Source of the DNA: a virus
Reading direction: 5' to 3' (one strand)
Length of the DNA stretch: 50,132 nt
IMG/VR virus record: IMGVR_UViG_3300036884_000045
Location: 1 to 50,132 of that record
Positions 24,932 to 33,293 of this stretch are shown here, one piece after another. Position 1 is the stretch's first letter. Each line of letters starts with the position of its first letter. The notes below the pieces were generated by a model. The model did no database searches. It saw only the letters and a list, made by a program, of their open reading frames with translations, and was not told where the DNA came from. The position numbers were made by a program, and so were the translations under genes.

Positions 24932-25482
24932 ACCAATCTGGCATTTATAAAATCACCAACCTTAAAAACGGGCACTGTTATATCGGGAGTACTGCGGTCT
25001 TAGACAAAAGGAAAGCAGAGCATTTCTATTCATTAAATAAGCAGAAACATCATTCGGCATACTTACAAAACGCCTTTGATATATATGGGGAAATAAATTT
25101 CGGGTTTGAAGTCTTGGAATATTGCGATGTTTCAAAACTTTTTGAAAGAGAACAATATTGGTTTAATCGCTGTCGGGACGAAAATATTATGCTATATAAT
25201 ATGTGTCCGATAGCTGGAAGTCCACTTGGTTCAAGGCGGTCAGACGAGACAAGGAAGAAGATGTCTAATTCCAAGCAGGGGACGCATTTGTCAGTTGAGA
25301 CAAAGAGGAAGATGTCAGAGTCGCATATTGGTATGAACACTTGGATGAGCGGTAGAAAATTTTCTGAAGAAACACGGAGGAAAATGTCAGCATCCAGAAT
25401 GGGCAAACTATGGTCTGAAGAAAATAAACAGAAACTGAGAAAGCCCAAAAGAAAAAGAAATATTATTATTAACAAAACTTAG
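24928..25482 (+). CDS. Free-standing GIY-YIG homing endonuclease with NUMOD3 repeats
   Basis: A 184-residue protein. GIY-YIG domain: S-G-I-Y-K-I near 4-9, C-Y-I-G-S near 17-21, then R-K-x-E-H, and F-E-R-E-Q-Y-W near 71-77 with the catalytic Glu. Four NUMOD3-like DNA-binding repeats follow (about 103-170: S-D/V/E-E-T-R/K-R/K-K-M-S). This is the seg-like class of mobile genes. It is coupled by ATGA to yqaJ and lies before recT, interrupting neither. Confidence 0.85.
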   Translation: MNQSGIYKITNLKNGHCYIGSTAVLDKRKAEHFYSLNKQKHHSAYLQNAFDIYGEINFGFEVLEYCDVSKLFEREQYWFNRCRDENIMLYNMCPIAGSPLGSRRSDETRKKMSNSKQGTHLSVETKRKMSESHIGMNTWMSGRKFSEETRRKMSASRMGKLWSEENKQKLRKPKRKRNIIINKT

Positions 25483-25490
25483 GAGTTCGT

Positions 25491-26501
25491 ATGACAGAGA
25501 TGAAGGAAGCTGTAAAGAACAGCGTACTAAAACAGAACGGTAATTTACCCGCAAAGGTAGATGTTCTAAATGCAATCGAGAAGCAACGTCCCGGGTTTGC
25601 CCTTGCTCTCCCGAAAGACTTTGATGCAGACAGATTTACAAGAATCGCTATTACTGCTATAAAAGCAAACCCCGCACTTCAAAGATGCGATTCAATGTCC
25701 GTTCTTGGTGCTTTAATGTTATGCGCTCAGTTAGGGCTTGAACCGAATACCCCCCTGCATGAAGCTGCCATTATTCCCTATGGAGATAAAGCGCAATTTC
25801 AAATCGAATACCGGGGATTAATGAAATTAGTTTGGAACTCCGGTTTAATTGCCTTTATCGATTACGATAAGGTCTGCAAAAATGATGTGTTTGAATATAC
25901 GAAAGGATTCAACCCAACCTTAGTCCATAAACCGAGAATGGACGGTGATCGTGGCGAAGCATACGCTTATTATGCTGTTGCTGAATTACAGGGAGGGGGG
26001 AAAGTATTCGTTGTTAAAACTATCGATGATATTAAAAAACATGCGGTAAGATTCAGCAAGGCTTACGGTTCCGGTCCCTGGAAAACCGATTTTGATCCGA
26101 TGGCAATTAAAACAGTTCTAAAGGAATTATGCGATAAGAAGCTCCCCAAAAGAACGACCTCAGAAGCCCTGAGATTCGCCACTGCTTTATCAAAAGACGA
26201 AAAGATAAATGCAGTAAGTCCCGAAACATTATTAACCGCACAGGAAAGAGCAATTTCCCTTGATGATATTCAGACAGAGGATGCGATTGTCATTGAGGAA
26301 GAAAAGAAAAATGATTCCGAAAACGCTTTCGTTGATAAGCCCGAATATTGGGTAAAAGCAATTCAGGGAATCAAAACCAGTAGAGAATATCAGATATTCC
26401 TAAAAGAGCACGTTGAGGATTTTAACATGTTCGAGGGTGCTGGACTACAAGGCATAAAAGACGCTATGGCAGAGAAGGAAACCGAGTTCAAGAAAAAATA
26501 A
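25491..26501 (+). CDS. recT: RecT single-strand annealing protein
   Basis: A 336-residue RecT-family annealase: L-Q-R-C-D-S-M-S-V-L-G-A-L-M near 62-75, A-Q-L-G-L-E-P-N-T near 78-86, I-E-Y-R-G-L-M-K-L near 104-112, and a D-P-M-A-x-K-T-V-L-K-E-L segment near 201-212. It pairs single strands made by the YqaJ exonuclease. TAGGAGTTCGT precedes the ATG. Confidence 0.9.
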   Translation: MTEMKEAVKNSVLKQNGNLPAKVDVLNAIEKQRPGFALALPKDFDADRFTRIAITAIKANPALQRCDSMSVLGALMLCAQLGLEPNTPLHEAAIIPYGDKAQFQIEYRGLMKLVWNSGLIAFIDYDKVCKNDVFEYTKGFNPTLVHKPRMDGDRGEAYAYYAVAELQGGGKVFVVKTIDDIKKHAVRFSKAYGSGPWKTDFDPMAIKTVLKELCDKKLPKRTTSEALRFATALSKDEKINAVSPETLLTAQERAISLDDIQTEDAIVIEEEKKNDSENAFVDKPEYWVKAIQGIKTSREYQIFLKEHVEDFNMFEGAGLQGIKDAMAEKETEFKKK

Positions 26502-26520
26502 CTAACTAATTATTCACAAT

Positions 26521-26536
26521 GGGAGGGAAACCTCCC
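26521..26536 (+). other. GAAA-tetraloop hairpin
   Basis: GGGAGG-GAAA-CCTCCC, a perfect 6-bp stem with a GNRA loop, 19 bp after recT and 11 bp before the next start. No T-run follows. Possibly an mRNA stability or processing element. Confidence 0.45.
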
Positions 26537-26547
26537 GCTTATTACCT

Positions 26548-26718
26548 ATGGAAAACTTTCAATTAAAATTTGCTAAAGAGAACTTGAGAAAGGTTTATGT
26601 TAAAAAACTCAATGATTGGGAAATTGATTTTATTTCTACAATAGAAGATTTACTTGAAAGGGGAATCGAATTAACCAGAAAGCAATTCAACACACTCAAA
26701 TTACTGGCAGAGAAATGA
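26548..26718 (+). CDS. Hypothetical 56-residue protein
   Basis: Unrecognised. A helical, charged protein (F-A-K-E-N-L-R-K-V, W-E-I-D-F-I-S-T-I-E-D-L-L-E-R-G). The stop codon overlaps the next start as ATGA. The ribosome site is weak; the hairpin upstream may matter. Confidence 0.5.
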   Translation: MENFQLKFAKENLRKVYVKKLNDWEIDFISTIEDLLERGIELTRKQFNTLKLLAEK

Positions 26719-26963
26719 GCGAAACATTAAAAGAAAAAATGCTTAGAAAATTCAATAAAGTGCATTATTGTAAGGCCAAAAAATCATGTTGCAATTTAAC
26801 TGATCGCATATATTATGATGAACACCCCGAAGAACGCATCTGCAATAAGGTCGCTACTTTTTTGGAAAATGATAACTGGTATTGTGGTTTTCATGCCCCT
26901 TCACAACTCAAAAGAAAGGAAGAAAAAGCAGAGAAAAGATTAGTTAATAAGAGGATGTTTTAA
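26715..26963 (+). CDS. Cys-rich zinc-binding-type protein
   Basis: An 82-residue protein with C-K-A-K-K-S-C-C near 19-26, I-C-N-K near 42-45 and W-Y-C-G-F-H-A-P near 55-62: several Cys and one His, as in small zinc ribbons. Located in the replication/recombination module. Function unknown. Confidence 0.55.
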   Translation: MSETLKEKMLRKFNKVHYCKAKKSCCNLTDRIYYDEHPEERICNKVATFLENDNWYCGFHAPSQLKRKEEKAEKRLVNKRMF

Positions 26964-26964
26964 T

Positions 26965-27150
26965 ATGACCAAATATTTTGATCCGCACGAAGGTAGTAAC
27001 ATAATCAAATTTCCCAAGAAATATACTTATGATAAAAATAAGTACCAATCAAAGAGAAAGAATTTGTCCGAGACATCGGCTCCAAGAATTAAGCCATTAC
27101 TTGTTGGTAAGGTTAAAGATGAACTTTTAGGTAAAACAAAAGGAAAATAA
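26965..27150 (+). CDS. Hypothetical 61-residue basic protein
   Basis: Unrecognised. Lys-rich with I-I-K-F-P-K-K-Y near 13-20. Start is 1 bp after the previous stop codon, and the protein is followed at once by the DnaQ-like gene. Likely an operon member. Confidence 0.45.
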   Translation: MTKYFDPHEGSNIIKFPKKYTYDKNKYQSKRKNLSETSAPRIKPLLVGKVKDELLGKTKGK

Positions 27151-27153
27151 ACT

Positions 27154-27741
27154 ATGCTTACAAAATTTTTATTCATTGATACAGAGACAACCGGGCTGGA
27201 TTGCAATAAGAATGGAATTATTCAGATAGCCGGATACATCGAGTTTAATAATGACGGAGTATTTGAAACAAAGGAAACATTCAATCTGCTTTGTTCCCCT
27301 TTTGTTGGTGACGTTGTGGAAGATGCTGCTTTAGAAGTGAATGGAAAGGGAAAAAGCGAAATAATGTTATATGAGGCTCCCGGATTAGTTTACAAATCCT
27401 TTATTTCAATGTTAGGCAAATATTGCGACAAATTTAATAAAGAAGATAAACTATTCTTTACCGGCTATAATGCCCGATTCGATTATGATTTTATGAGGGC
27501 ATGGTTTAATAAGTGCGGTGACAAGTTCTTTGGATCATGGTTTTATTTCCCCCCTATTGATGTAATGAATCAGGCAATTATAAAACTTATTCAGTTAAGA
27601 CATACACTTCCAAACTTCAAACTTAAAACTGTTACAGAACACTTTGGAATTGTACCTACTGGCGATCTTCACAATGCACTAACTGATATTGATATCACTG
27701 AACAACTATTTCTTAAACTTTTTAATAATCAAGAACAATAA
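27154..27741 (+). CDS. DnaQ-like 3'-5' exonuclease (DEDDh)
   Basis: A 195-residue nuclease: F-I-D-T-E-T-T-G-L near 8-16 (first two acidic residues), G-Y-N-A-R-F-D-Y-D-F near 104-113, and L-H-N-A-L-T-D-I-D near 173-181 (His and last Asp). It would proofread or trim DNA or RNA ends; no phage polymerase is visible in the window. Confidence 0.85.
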   Translation: MLTKFLFIDTETTGLDCNKNGIIQIAGYIEFNNDGVFETKETFNLLCSPFVGDVVEDAALEVNGKGKSEIMLYEAPGLVYKSFISMLGKYCDKFNKEDKLFFTGYNARFDYDFMRAWFNKCGDKFFGSWFYFPPIDVMNQAIIKLIQLRHTLPNFKLKTVTEHFGIVPTGDLHNALTDIDITEQLFLKLFNNQEQ

Positions 27742-27742
27742 A

Positions 27743-28258
27743 GTGCATACAGTAATTAAGCAGAAGAAAAATACCTTTCGCAAAATACCTAATCCGAATA
27801 TAACCGGAAGCTATTGCGGAAACCTTAATTGTGGCAGATATATTGACTACAAAGAGGACTGTATGTATAACCACGATCTTAAACTTATTCTATGCCTAAA
27901 GTGTAAGCCTGTAAGTCAGAACAAACAGAACAAATACAGGAACACCCCCCGATTATATGACGGTCATGTTTACCAGTCAACTAAAGAGGCTAAGTATGCT
28001 ATTCAGCTTGATCTCAGGAAACGTGCCGGAGAAATTAAAGGCTGGGAGAAGCAAGTAAAAATAGATTTAAAAGTTTTAGGGCAGCATATCTGCAACTACT
28101 ATTGCGATTTTATAATAACCCATAATGACGGGACCAAAGAATACATAGACGTTAAATCTGATGCTACAGTATTGCCCTTATTCATGATTAAATGGCGATT
28201 ACTTGAAATTCATGTCAAGAATTTTGAACCAGAGAATAAATTAACAATAGTGAAATAA
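27743..28258 (+). CDS. DUF1064-like nuclease with N-terminal zinc motif
   Basis: A 171-residue protein, starting at GTG 27743 right after the previous stop codon. C-G-N-L-N-C-G near 26-32 and C-L-K-C near 52-55 suggest a zinc knuckle. Residues about 75-165 match DUF1064: Y-D-G-H-V-Y-Q-S-T-K-E-A near 72-83, Y-Y-C-D-F-I near 119-124 and E-Y-I-D-V-K-S near 134-140, a PD-(D/E)XK-like pattern. Probably a DNA-processing nuclease. Confidence 0.7.
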   Translation: MHTVIKQKKNTFRKIPNPNITGSYCGNLNCGRYIDYKEDCMYNHDLKLILCLKCKPVSQNKQNKYRNTPRLYDGHVYQSTKEAKYAIQLDLRKRAGEIKGWEKQVKIDLKVLGQHICNYYCDFIITHNDGTKEYIDVKSDATVLPLFMIKWRLLEIHVKNFEPENKLTIVK

Positions 28259-28310
28259 TGAATAAACCCACAAACACTCACATTGACAGGAAAAGAAGGG
28301 GGATGAGATT

Positions 28311-29483
28311 TTGACCCATGCTTCTCTTTTTACGGGTTTTGGAATGTTTGACTATGCAGCAGAGAAAGCCGGTTACAAAAACATATTTCAGGTAGAGATA
28401 AATGAGTTTTGCCAAAAGTTATTAAATGTTCGCTATCCTGAAACAGACAAATATTTAGATATAAAGGAATTTGATGGAACAAAATACAGAGGACTTATTG
28501 ACGTTATTTCCGGTGGCTTCCCCTGTCAGCCCTTTAGCCAAGCAGGACAAAGAAAAGGGCGTGAAGATGAACGAGCCTTATTCCCGGAAGCACTTAGAGT
28601 TATTAGAGAAGTGTCACCCGAATGGCTACTTCTGGAAAATGTTTACGGACTCCTTAATATCCATGATGGAGACTACTTTCAAAACGAAATTGTTGCATCG
28701 TTGGAGAATGAAGGTTACTCGGTTCAACCGTATATTATTCCAGCTTCAGCCATCGGGGCGATCCACAGGAGGGATAGAATATGGATTATTGGGTACTCCA
28801 AGAGCGCAGGAAAGACCACGCAGCGAGAAGTTTTTGCAGAGAGAACAGGGGATAAAGAGGGTTCCAACTCCAAGCGAAGTAATAGATTTAATGAATCGGG
28901 GGCTTCTAAAAACTCCAAGCAGATTCGATGCAACGGTAGTGAGTGGAAAGAAAAATCCGACATCGGGAAATTCGGGAAGTTTAGCTCAGGAAATGAGTCA
29001 GGGGTTTCCGACAAGGTTATTGCCAACGATGAGAGCCGGATTAACGGGGGACATAACAGAGAATCGGAAAAACGACAAGAATCGGAATTTGGAAAAGGCT
29101 TTAGCGATGGAATTACTACCAACCCCGAAGAAACAAAATGCAAATTCGGAAGGATTGCACGGACAAGGGGGAATGGATTTACAAACACAAATTTCACTAC
29201 TACCCACACCGACATCACACGACAATCGGGACAGGGGGTCGATAGACGACCCGTGCATTCGGAGAAGAGTGGAATTAGGGAAGAATATAGATTTATCAAT
29301 GACAGTCAATTCCAAAGAGAATGGATTGAAGTTGCAAACCAAATTTGTGGAATGGATGCTGCACCTTCCACCGGATTACACAAATCCAGATATCGCAAAC
29401 AGCGACTTGAAGGTTTGGGAAACGGTATTCAATGGGAAATAGCCTGGACTTTCTTTGAATTGATTAAGGAGTTTTCAAATTGA
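28311..29483 (+). CDS. DNA (cytosine-5) methyltransferase
   Basis: A 390-residue enzyme. Motif I S-L-F-T-G-F-G-M-F-D near 5-14, motif IV G-G-F-P-C-Q-P-F-S near 67-75 with catalytic Cys, motif VI L-L-E-N-V near 107-111, motif VIII R-R-D-R-I-W-I near 152-158, motif X-like L-G-N-G-I-Q near 371-376. Residues about 163-325 are low-complexity and polar; this is the stretch that is open in a second frame (28474-29442). It likely protects phage DNA from host restriction. TTG start with AAGAAGGGGG upstream. Confidence 0.85.
   Translation: MTHASLFTGFGMFDYAAEKAGYKNIFQVEINEFCQKLLNVRYPETDKYLDIKEFDGTKYRGLIDVISGGFPCQPFSQAGQRKGREDERALFPEALRVIREVSPEWLLLENVYGLLNIHDGDYFQNEIVASLENEGYSVQPYIIPASAIGAIHRRDRIWIIGYSKSAGKTTQREVFAERTGDKEGSNSKRSNRFNESGASKNSKQIRCNGSEWKEKSDIGKFGKFSSGNESGVSDKVIANDESRINGGHNRESEKRQESEFGKGFSDGITTNPEETKCKFGRIARTRGNGFTNTNFTTTHTDITRQSGQGVDRRPVHSEKSGIREEYRFINDSQFQREWIEVANQICGMDAAPSTGLHKSRYRKQRLEGLGNGIQWEIAWTFFELIKEFSN
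28474..29442 (+). CDS. Overprinted protein inside the methyltransferase gene (LPTP-type)
   Basis: A 322-residue frame, offset from the methyltransferase frame, with its own AAAGGA before the ATG. It looks like a known phage protein type marked by repeated L-L-P-T-P (and G-T-P, K-T-P) motifs, an N-terminal S-P-V-S-P, S-R-K-H-L-E-L-L-E and a C-terminal F-V-E-W-M-L-H-L-P-P-D-Y-T. I recognise the family pattern from phage genomes, where it is often annotated as methyltransferase-related, but know no proven function. Both frames are intact over 969 bp. Confidence 0.55.
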   Translation: MEQNTEDLLTLFPVASPVSPLAKQDKEKGVKMNEPYSRKHLELLEKCHPNGYFWKMFTDSLISMMETTFKTKLLHRWRMKVTRFNRILFQLQPSGRSTGGIEYGLLGTPRAQERPRSEKFLQREQGIKRVPTPSEVIDLMNRGLLKTPSRFDATVVSGKKNPTSGNSGSLAQEMSQGFPTRLLPTMRAGLTGDITENRKNDKNRNLEKALAMELLPTPKKQNANSEGLHGQGGMDLQTQISLLPTPTSHDNRDRGSIDDPCIRRRVELGKNIDLSMTVNSKENGLKLQTKFVEWMLHLPPDYTNPDIANSDLKVWETVFNGK

Positions 29484-29890
29484 AGGATTTACTCCTCTCC
29501 ATATTGTTAACAAGATCCAGCATAGACAAGCCCATGCTTTCGGTTGACCTATTCAGATTAGTTAATCCTAACCTCTCCCTGCGCTCTTTTCAAAGGTCAA
29601 TTTCAGACATAATTAATGAGTATAACCAGAAAACCTATGAGAAGGTCATTAGGGGTCAAATAAGCAAGGATTCGGCTGTGTTGATACTAAGTGATAAGAG
29701 CAGGGGCTATTTCGCAGCAGGAACCAAGGAGGCAAGGAAGGAGGGCGTCCTAGAATATTTCTCAACTGTAAAAACAGAACTTGCTAAGGCTCGTTTCTTA
29801 AACAAATTTGTAAATGAGGTGGATAATTTGAGGCTACAACAGGACTTTGAATTTTTAAGAGAAGAAAATAATGGAGAGTTATTCGGATGA
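29480..29890 (+). CDS. Hypothetical 136-residue protein
   Basis: Unrecognised. Helical, with an R-S-F-Q-R-S-I-S-D-I-I-N-E segment (about 35-47) that may be a winged-helix part, a middle with S-K-D-S-A-V-L-I-L-S, and an acidic C-terminal helix. TTG start overlaps the methyltransferase stop codon; ATGA overlap with the next gene. The tight coupling suggests a shared task with its neighbours. Confidence 0.5.
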   Translation: MKDLLLSILLTRSSIDKPMLSVDLFRLVNPNLSLRSFQRSISDIINEYNQKTYEKVIRGQISKDSAVLILSDKSRGYFAAGTKEARKEGVLEYFSTVKTELAKARFLNKFVNEVDNLRLQQDFEFLREENNGELFG

Positions 29891-30705
29891 AAAGAATAAT
29901 CAGCTTTAGCGGTGGCAAAGATTCAACGGCTTTAATCCTATGGGCTAAAGAAAACTTGGATGAATTTGACACCATATTTTGTGACACTGGTTGGGAGTCG
30001 GACGAAACCTATGAATATATCCAGTATATAAACTTAATGTTGCTTAATGGAAAACTGATAGTATTGCATTCAAAAGATTATTCGAGTTTTGAAGATTTAT
30101 CAATTAAAAAACAAAGAATCCCTAGTAGTCAGGCTCGTTATTGTACTGAAGAATTAAAACTTATCCCTACTAAAAATTATATATCTCAATATCTCCCTGT
30201 TTTATGTTCTGAATTTGAACCCCCGGAAGTCGAAATATATGTTGGAATCCGGGCTGATGAAAGCGAAGCAAGAAAAGATTTACCGGAAAGAACGTGGTCA
30301 GACTTTTATAATTGTTTCCTTAATAGACCCTTGATATATCAAAATGTCGAATATGTTTTTGATCTGCATAAGAAATATGGGGTAAAACCCAACCCGCTAT
30401 ACAGCAAGGGATTTAGTAGAGTTGGTTGCTATCCATGTATCAATATTCGATTGCCTGAGTTAAGGCAATTATTCATTAGAGACCCGCAACGAATTGATAA
30501 AATTAGAGAACTTGAAAGAAATGTCGGGAGAAGTTTTTTCTCTCCCAAAAGAATACCTAAAAGATTTCATACTGGTTTTGATTTTAAAAGCGGTAAATCC
30601 TTCCCCTGGATTGATGATGTTATCAAATATATATCTTCCGGTAAGTATGAGATTCAAGACGAAGAAGGGGAATCATGTATGAGTTATTATTCAATATGCG
30701 AATAA
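29887..30705 (+). CDS. PAPS-reductase-like (PP-loop) protein
   Basis: A 272-residue protein with the PP-loop motif S-F-S-G-G-K-D-S-T near residues 6-14 and F-C-D-T-G-W-E near 34-40, C-T-E-E-L-K near 86-91, and C-Y-P-C near 186-189. The family activates substrates with ATP; in phages it may serve sulfur or nucleotide modification. A role in DNA modification beside the C5 methyltransferase is a guess. Confidence 0.75.
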   Translation: MKRIISFSGGKDSTALILWAKENLDEFDTIFCDTGWESDETYEYIQYINLMLLNGKLIVLHSKDYSSFEDLSIKKQRIPSSQARYCTEELKLIPTKNYISQYLPVLCSEFEPPEVEIYVGIRADESEARKDLPERTWSDFYNCFLNRPLIYQNVEYVFDLHKKYGVKPNPLYSKGFSRVGCYPCINIRLPELRQLFIRDPQRIDKIRELERNVGRSFFSPKRIPKRFHTGFDFKSGKSFPWIDDVIKYISSGKYEIQDEEGESCMSYYSICE

Positions 30706-30749
30706 ATTGAGGAAAATATGAAATTTAATATCGGGACGGAAATATGAGT

Positions 30750-30778
30750 TTGACTTTATGTAACACTTTTTGTAAATT
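30750..30778 (+). promoter_or_regulatory. Possible internal promoter
   Basis: TTGACT (30750-30755) and TAAATT (30773-30778) are 17 bp apart. The -10 box is a weak match (4 of 6). It lies in the 204-bp gap between the PP-loop gene and the replication genes, just ahead of a predicted RNA hairpin. Confidence 0.35.
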
Positions 30779-30822
30779 GGTCATAGGTCAAGATACATTA
30801 TGAACAGTTTTATTAAAATATT

Positions 30823-30887
30823 TGCCCTTTACAGTTTACCTACCCTATGGGTTCGTAATGTTGTCTTGACCGACTCTGTAGAGGGCA
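30823..30887 (+). ncRNA. Predicted structured RNA element
   Basis: TGCCCTTTACAG (30823-30834) pairs along all 12 positions with CTGTAGAGGGCA (30876-30887), one pair being G-U. The 41-nt loop contains a smaller hairpin, ACCC-TAT-GGGT (30842-30852). No known riboswitch class is recognised. It lies before the DnaD-like replication gene, so it could be a leader RNA, an origin structure or a transcript terminator without a T-run. Confidence 0.45.
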
Positions 30888-30909
30888 TTTCAATTTTGAA
30901 GGCCCACCC

Positions 30910-31104
30910 ATGACAAACGTAAAATTTTGTGCTTCCGATAGTCAAGACGGATTCGAGGTTTTTCTTAATGATAAAAATAGAATAGCCTTTATTACCTTCA
31001 ATGATTATGACCCGATAATGTCTCCAGTTATTGATATTGAAATAGAGGATGCGAAACTACTCATAAAAATTCTTACCGGACTTATTAACGAGGCAGAATC
31101 ATAA
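30910..31104 (+). CDS. Hypothetical 64-residue acidic protein
   Basis: Unrecognised. A small alpha/beta protein (I-A-F-I-T-F near 25-30, then I-D-I-E-I-E-D-A-K-L-L-I-K-I-L). It ends one base into the next ATG. Probably translated together with the replication protein. Confidence 0.5.
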   Translation: MTNVKFCASDSQDGFEVFLNDKNRIAFITFNDYDPIMSPVIDIEIEDAKLLIKILTGLINEAES

Positions 31105-31967
31105 TGGCAAGACCAACCAAACAGGGAATAGATTACTTCCCTTTAGATTGCAACTTCGATGACAAAACCGAAATGTATTTATTAGAAAAGGAAAGTGCCG
31201 GACTCTCGGTTTTAATTACTATTTGGCAGTTGATTTATCAAAACAAGGGCTATTATATAAACAATAATAGTGATCTGAATTTAATGATAAAAAAGAGAAT
31301 TTCATTAGATACAGAAATAATAAAGGATTGCATAAATACCAGTTTAAGTAGGAATATATTCGATTCGGGTATGCAGAAACGGCATAGCATTTTAACTTCA
31401 AGGGCAATCCAAAAAAGATTTTTTACTGCTGCCGAAAAGAAAAAGCAAGTTCTTTACAATCCCAAATTTATGCTTATTGACGTTTCGGGTTTCCATAACT
31501 TAATTAAAACAGAAATAAACGGGGTTAATGTTTCCGAAAATGCCACAAATGTAAATGTAGAAGTAAAAGAAGATGTAAAGGTAGATATAGAAGTAAAAGG
31601 AAAAGAAGATGGGCAAACCGATTTCATCAGCAAAATATTTTTAGATTGCTGGGGAATACCAAGTATTAGGATCACTACTCAACAAAGAATGATTATGGAA
31701 GGATGGATACCTTTATACGGAGAGAGAGAAATTCAGCTTGCATGTAATGAAGCGGTGAAACAGGGCAAAGATCACAAAGCATTAGCATATATAGAAAAGA
31801 TAATGAGCAACAAGGTCCAGAAGATCGCTATTGAGAAATCAAAAGCTGAAGCACTTAAAAAGAAAATTGAAGTTCAGGAATCAGCAACATCGAAACCTTG
31901 GACAAAAGGAATATTATTAAATGAACTTTATGACGATGAAGGTAGATTAAAAAAGGTCATTAAATGA
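31104..31967 (+). CDS. DnaD-like replication protein with Lin1244-type N-terminus
   Basis: A 287-residue protein. N-terminus M-A-R-P-T-K-Q-G, D-Y-F-P-L-D and G-Y-Y-I-N match the Lin1244/Lin1753-like (DUF4373) N-terminal domain; a linker rich in Val/Lys/Glu (about 135-170) follows; residues about 180-245 look like a DnaD domain (A-L-A-Y-I-E-K-I-M near 230-238). Such proteins load the replicative helicase or prime replication, so this is the likely initiator. ATAATGG coupling to the upstream gene. Confidence 0.75.
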   Translation: MARPTKQGIDYFPLDCNFDDKTEMYLLEKESAGLSVLITIWQLIYQNKGYYINNNSDLNLMIKKRISLDTEIIKDCINTSLSRNIFDSGMQKRHSILTSRAIQKRFFTAAEKKKQVLYNPKFMLIDVSGFHNLIKTEINGVNVSENATNVNVEVKEDVKVDIEVKGKEDGQTDFISKIFLDCWGIPSIRITTQQRMIMEGWIPLYGEREIQLACNEAVKQGKDHKALAYIEKIMSNKVQKIAIEKSKAEALKKKIEVQESATSKPWTKGILLNELYDDEGRLKKVIK

Positions 31968-32005
31968 ACCCCCTTAAAAATAACCATTAACAGTGAGGTA
32001 AAATA

Positions 32006-32242
32006 ATGCATATAAAGTATGACAAACAAAGCGAAGATGAATTTTACAATAAAATACACCCTTACGGACAAACCAAACTGGCGAAACAATTACAAACATT
32101 GGAACGAGGCATAGCTTGTGATGGCGAAATAGAGGTGGTTTATTATATCAAGACTTCTGATGTTCGCAAGCTCGTTAAGTCAATAATCAAAACCAAGAAC
32201 AAACAAATCGCATACTACAAAAGATGTGCGAGAATGGATTAA
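32006..32242 (+). CDS. Hypothetical protein with N-K-Q-I-A tail motif
   Basis: A 78-residue unrecognised protein. Its last 24 residues (K-T-K-N-K-Q-I-A-Y-Y-K-R-C-A-R-M-D at the end) closely resemble the end of the otherwise different protein at 33990-34295, suggesting a shared binding tag. GTGAGGTAAAATA precedes the ATG. Confidence 0.5.
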   Translation: MHIKYDKQSEDEFYNKIHPYGQTKLAKQLQTLERGIACDGEIEVVYYIKTSDVRKLVKSIIKTKNKQIAYYKRCARMD

Positions 32243-32246
32243 ATAA

Positions 32247-32825
<579 letters not shown>

Positions 32826-32852
32826 TTTAATTAAATCAACAAGGATAATATA

Positions 32853-33293
32853 ATGAAACAGATAATTGAACAGTTCAAGAAGAAATGGGATTGGCGTAGA
32901 ATGGACGAACACTCTGATTGGAATGATATGTTTGTGGAAGTGGAGTCTATTGCAAAACAATCCTTCGATCTCGGTCTTGCCACAGGTAAGGCAGAGAATA
33001 AAGACTGGTTCAAAGATGTGAGAAATCATACTATAGCATTTATTCAAACCGCAACTGAAAATGAATTGATGCAGGCACTAAAAGAAGCTGATATAGATTT
33101 TTATTCCAAGATAAAAGATACTGTATTTTCTAAGCCACAGACAGAGAGTTGTAAGTGGACTATTGATGATAAAGAAGAAAATTATAATACGGATTGCAAA
33201 GAACATATTAGCGTTTTAGCACTTATGGGACTTACAGATAGTTTCAAATTCTGCCCTTTCTGTAAACTCCCTATCTCCATAGAGGGGGAATAA
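32853..33293 (+). CDS. Hypothetical protein with C-terminal zinc-binding motif
   Basis: A 146-residue protein: charged helical N-terminus (W-D-W-R-R-M), then C-K-W near 107-109, C-K-E-H near 121-124 and F-C-P-F-C near 136-140, a probable zinc ribbon. It overlaps the next ATG by one base (TAATG). Unknown function; an accessory early gene. Confidence 0.5.
   Translation: MKQIIEQFKKKWDWRRMDEHSDWNDMFVEVESIAKQSFDLGLATGKAENKDWFKDVRNHTIAFIQTATENELMQALKEADIDFYSKIKDTVFSKPQTESCKWTIDDKEENYNTDCKEHISVLALMGLTDSFKFCPFCKLPISIEGE

Noticed and set aside
28724-29299. A 191-codon minus-strand frame inside the methyltransferase gene
   Set aside because: It is a by-product of polar, low-complexity coding on the + strand, with no ribosome site or recognisable motif, unlike the + strand second frame.
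30800-30913. A 37-codon frame before the gene at 30910
   Set aside because: It coincides with the strong RNA hairpin and has no good ribosome site; the pairing explains the sequence better.
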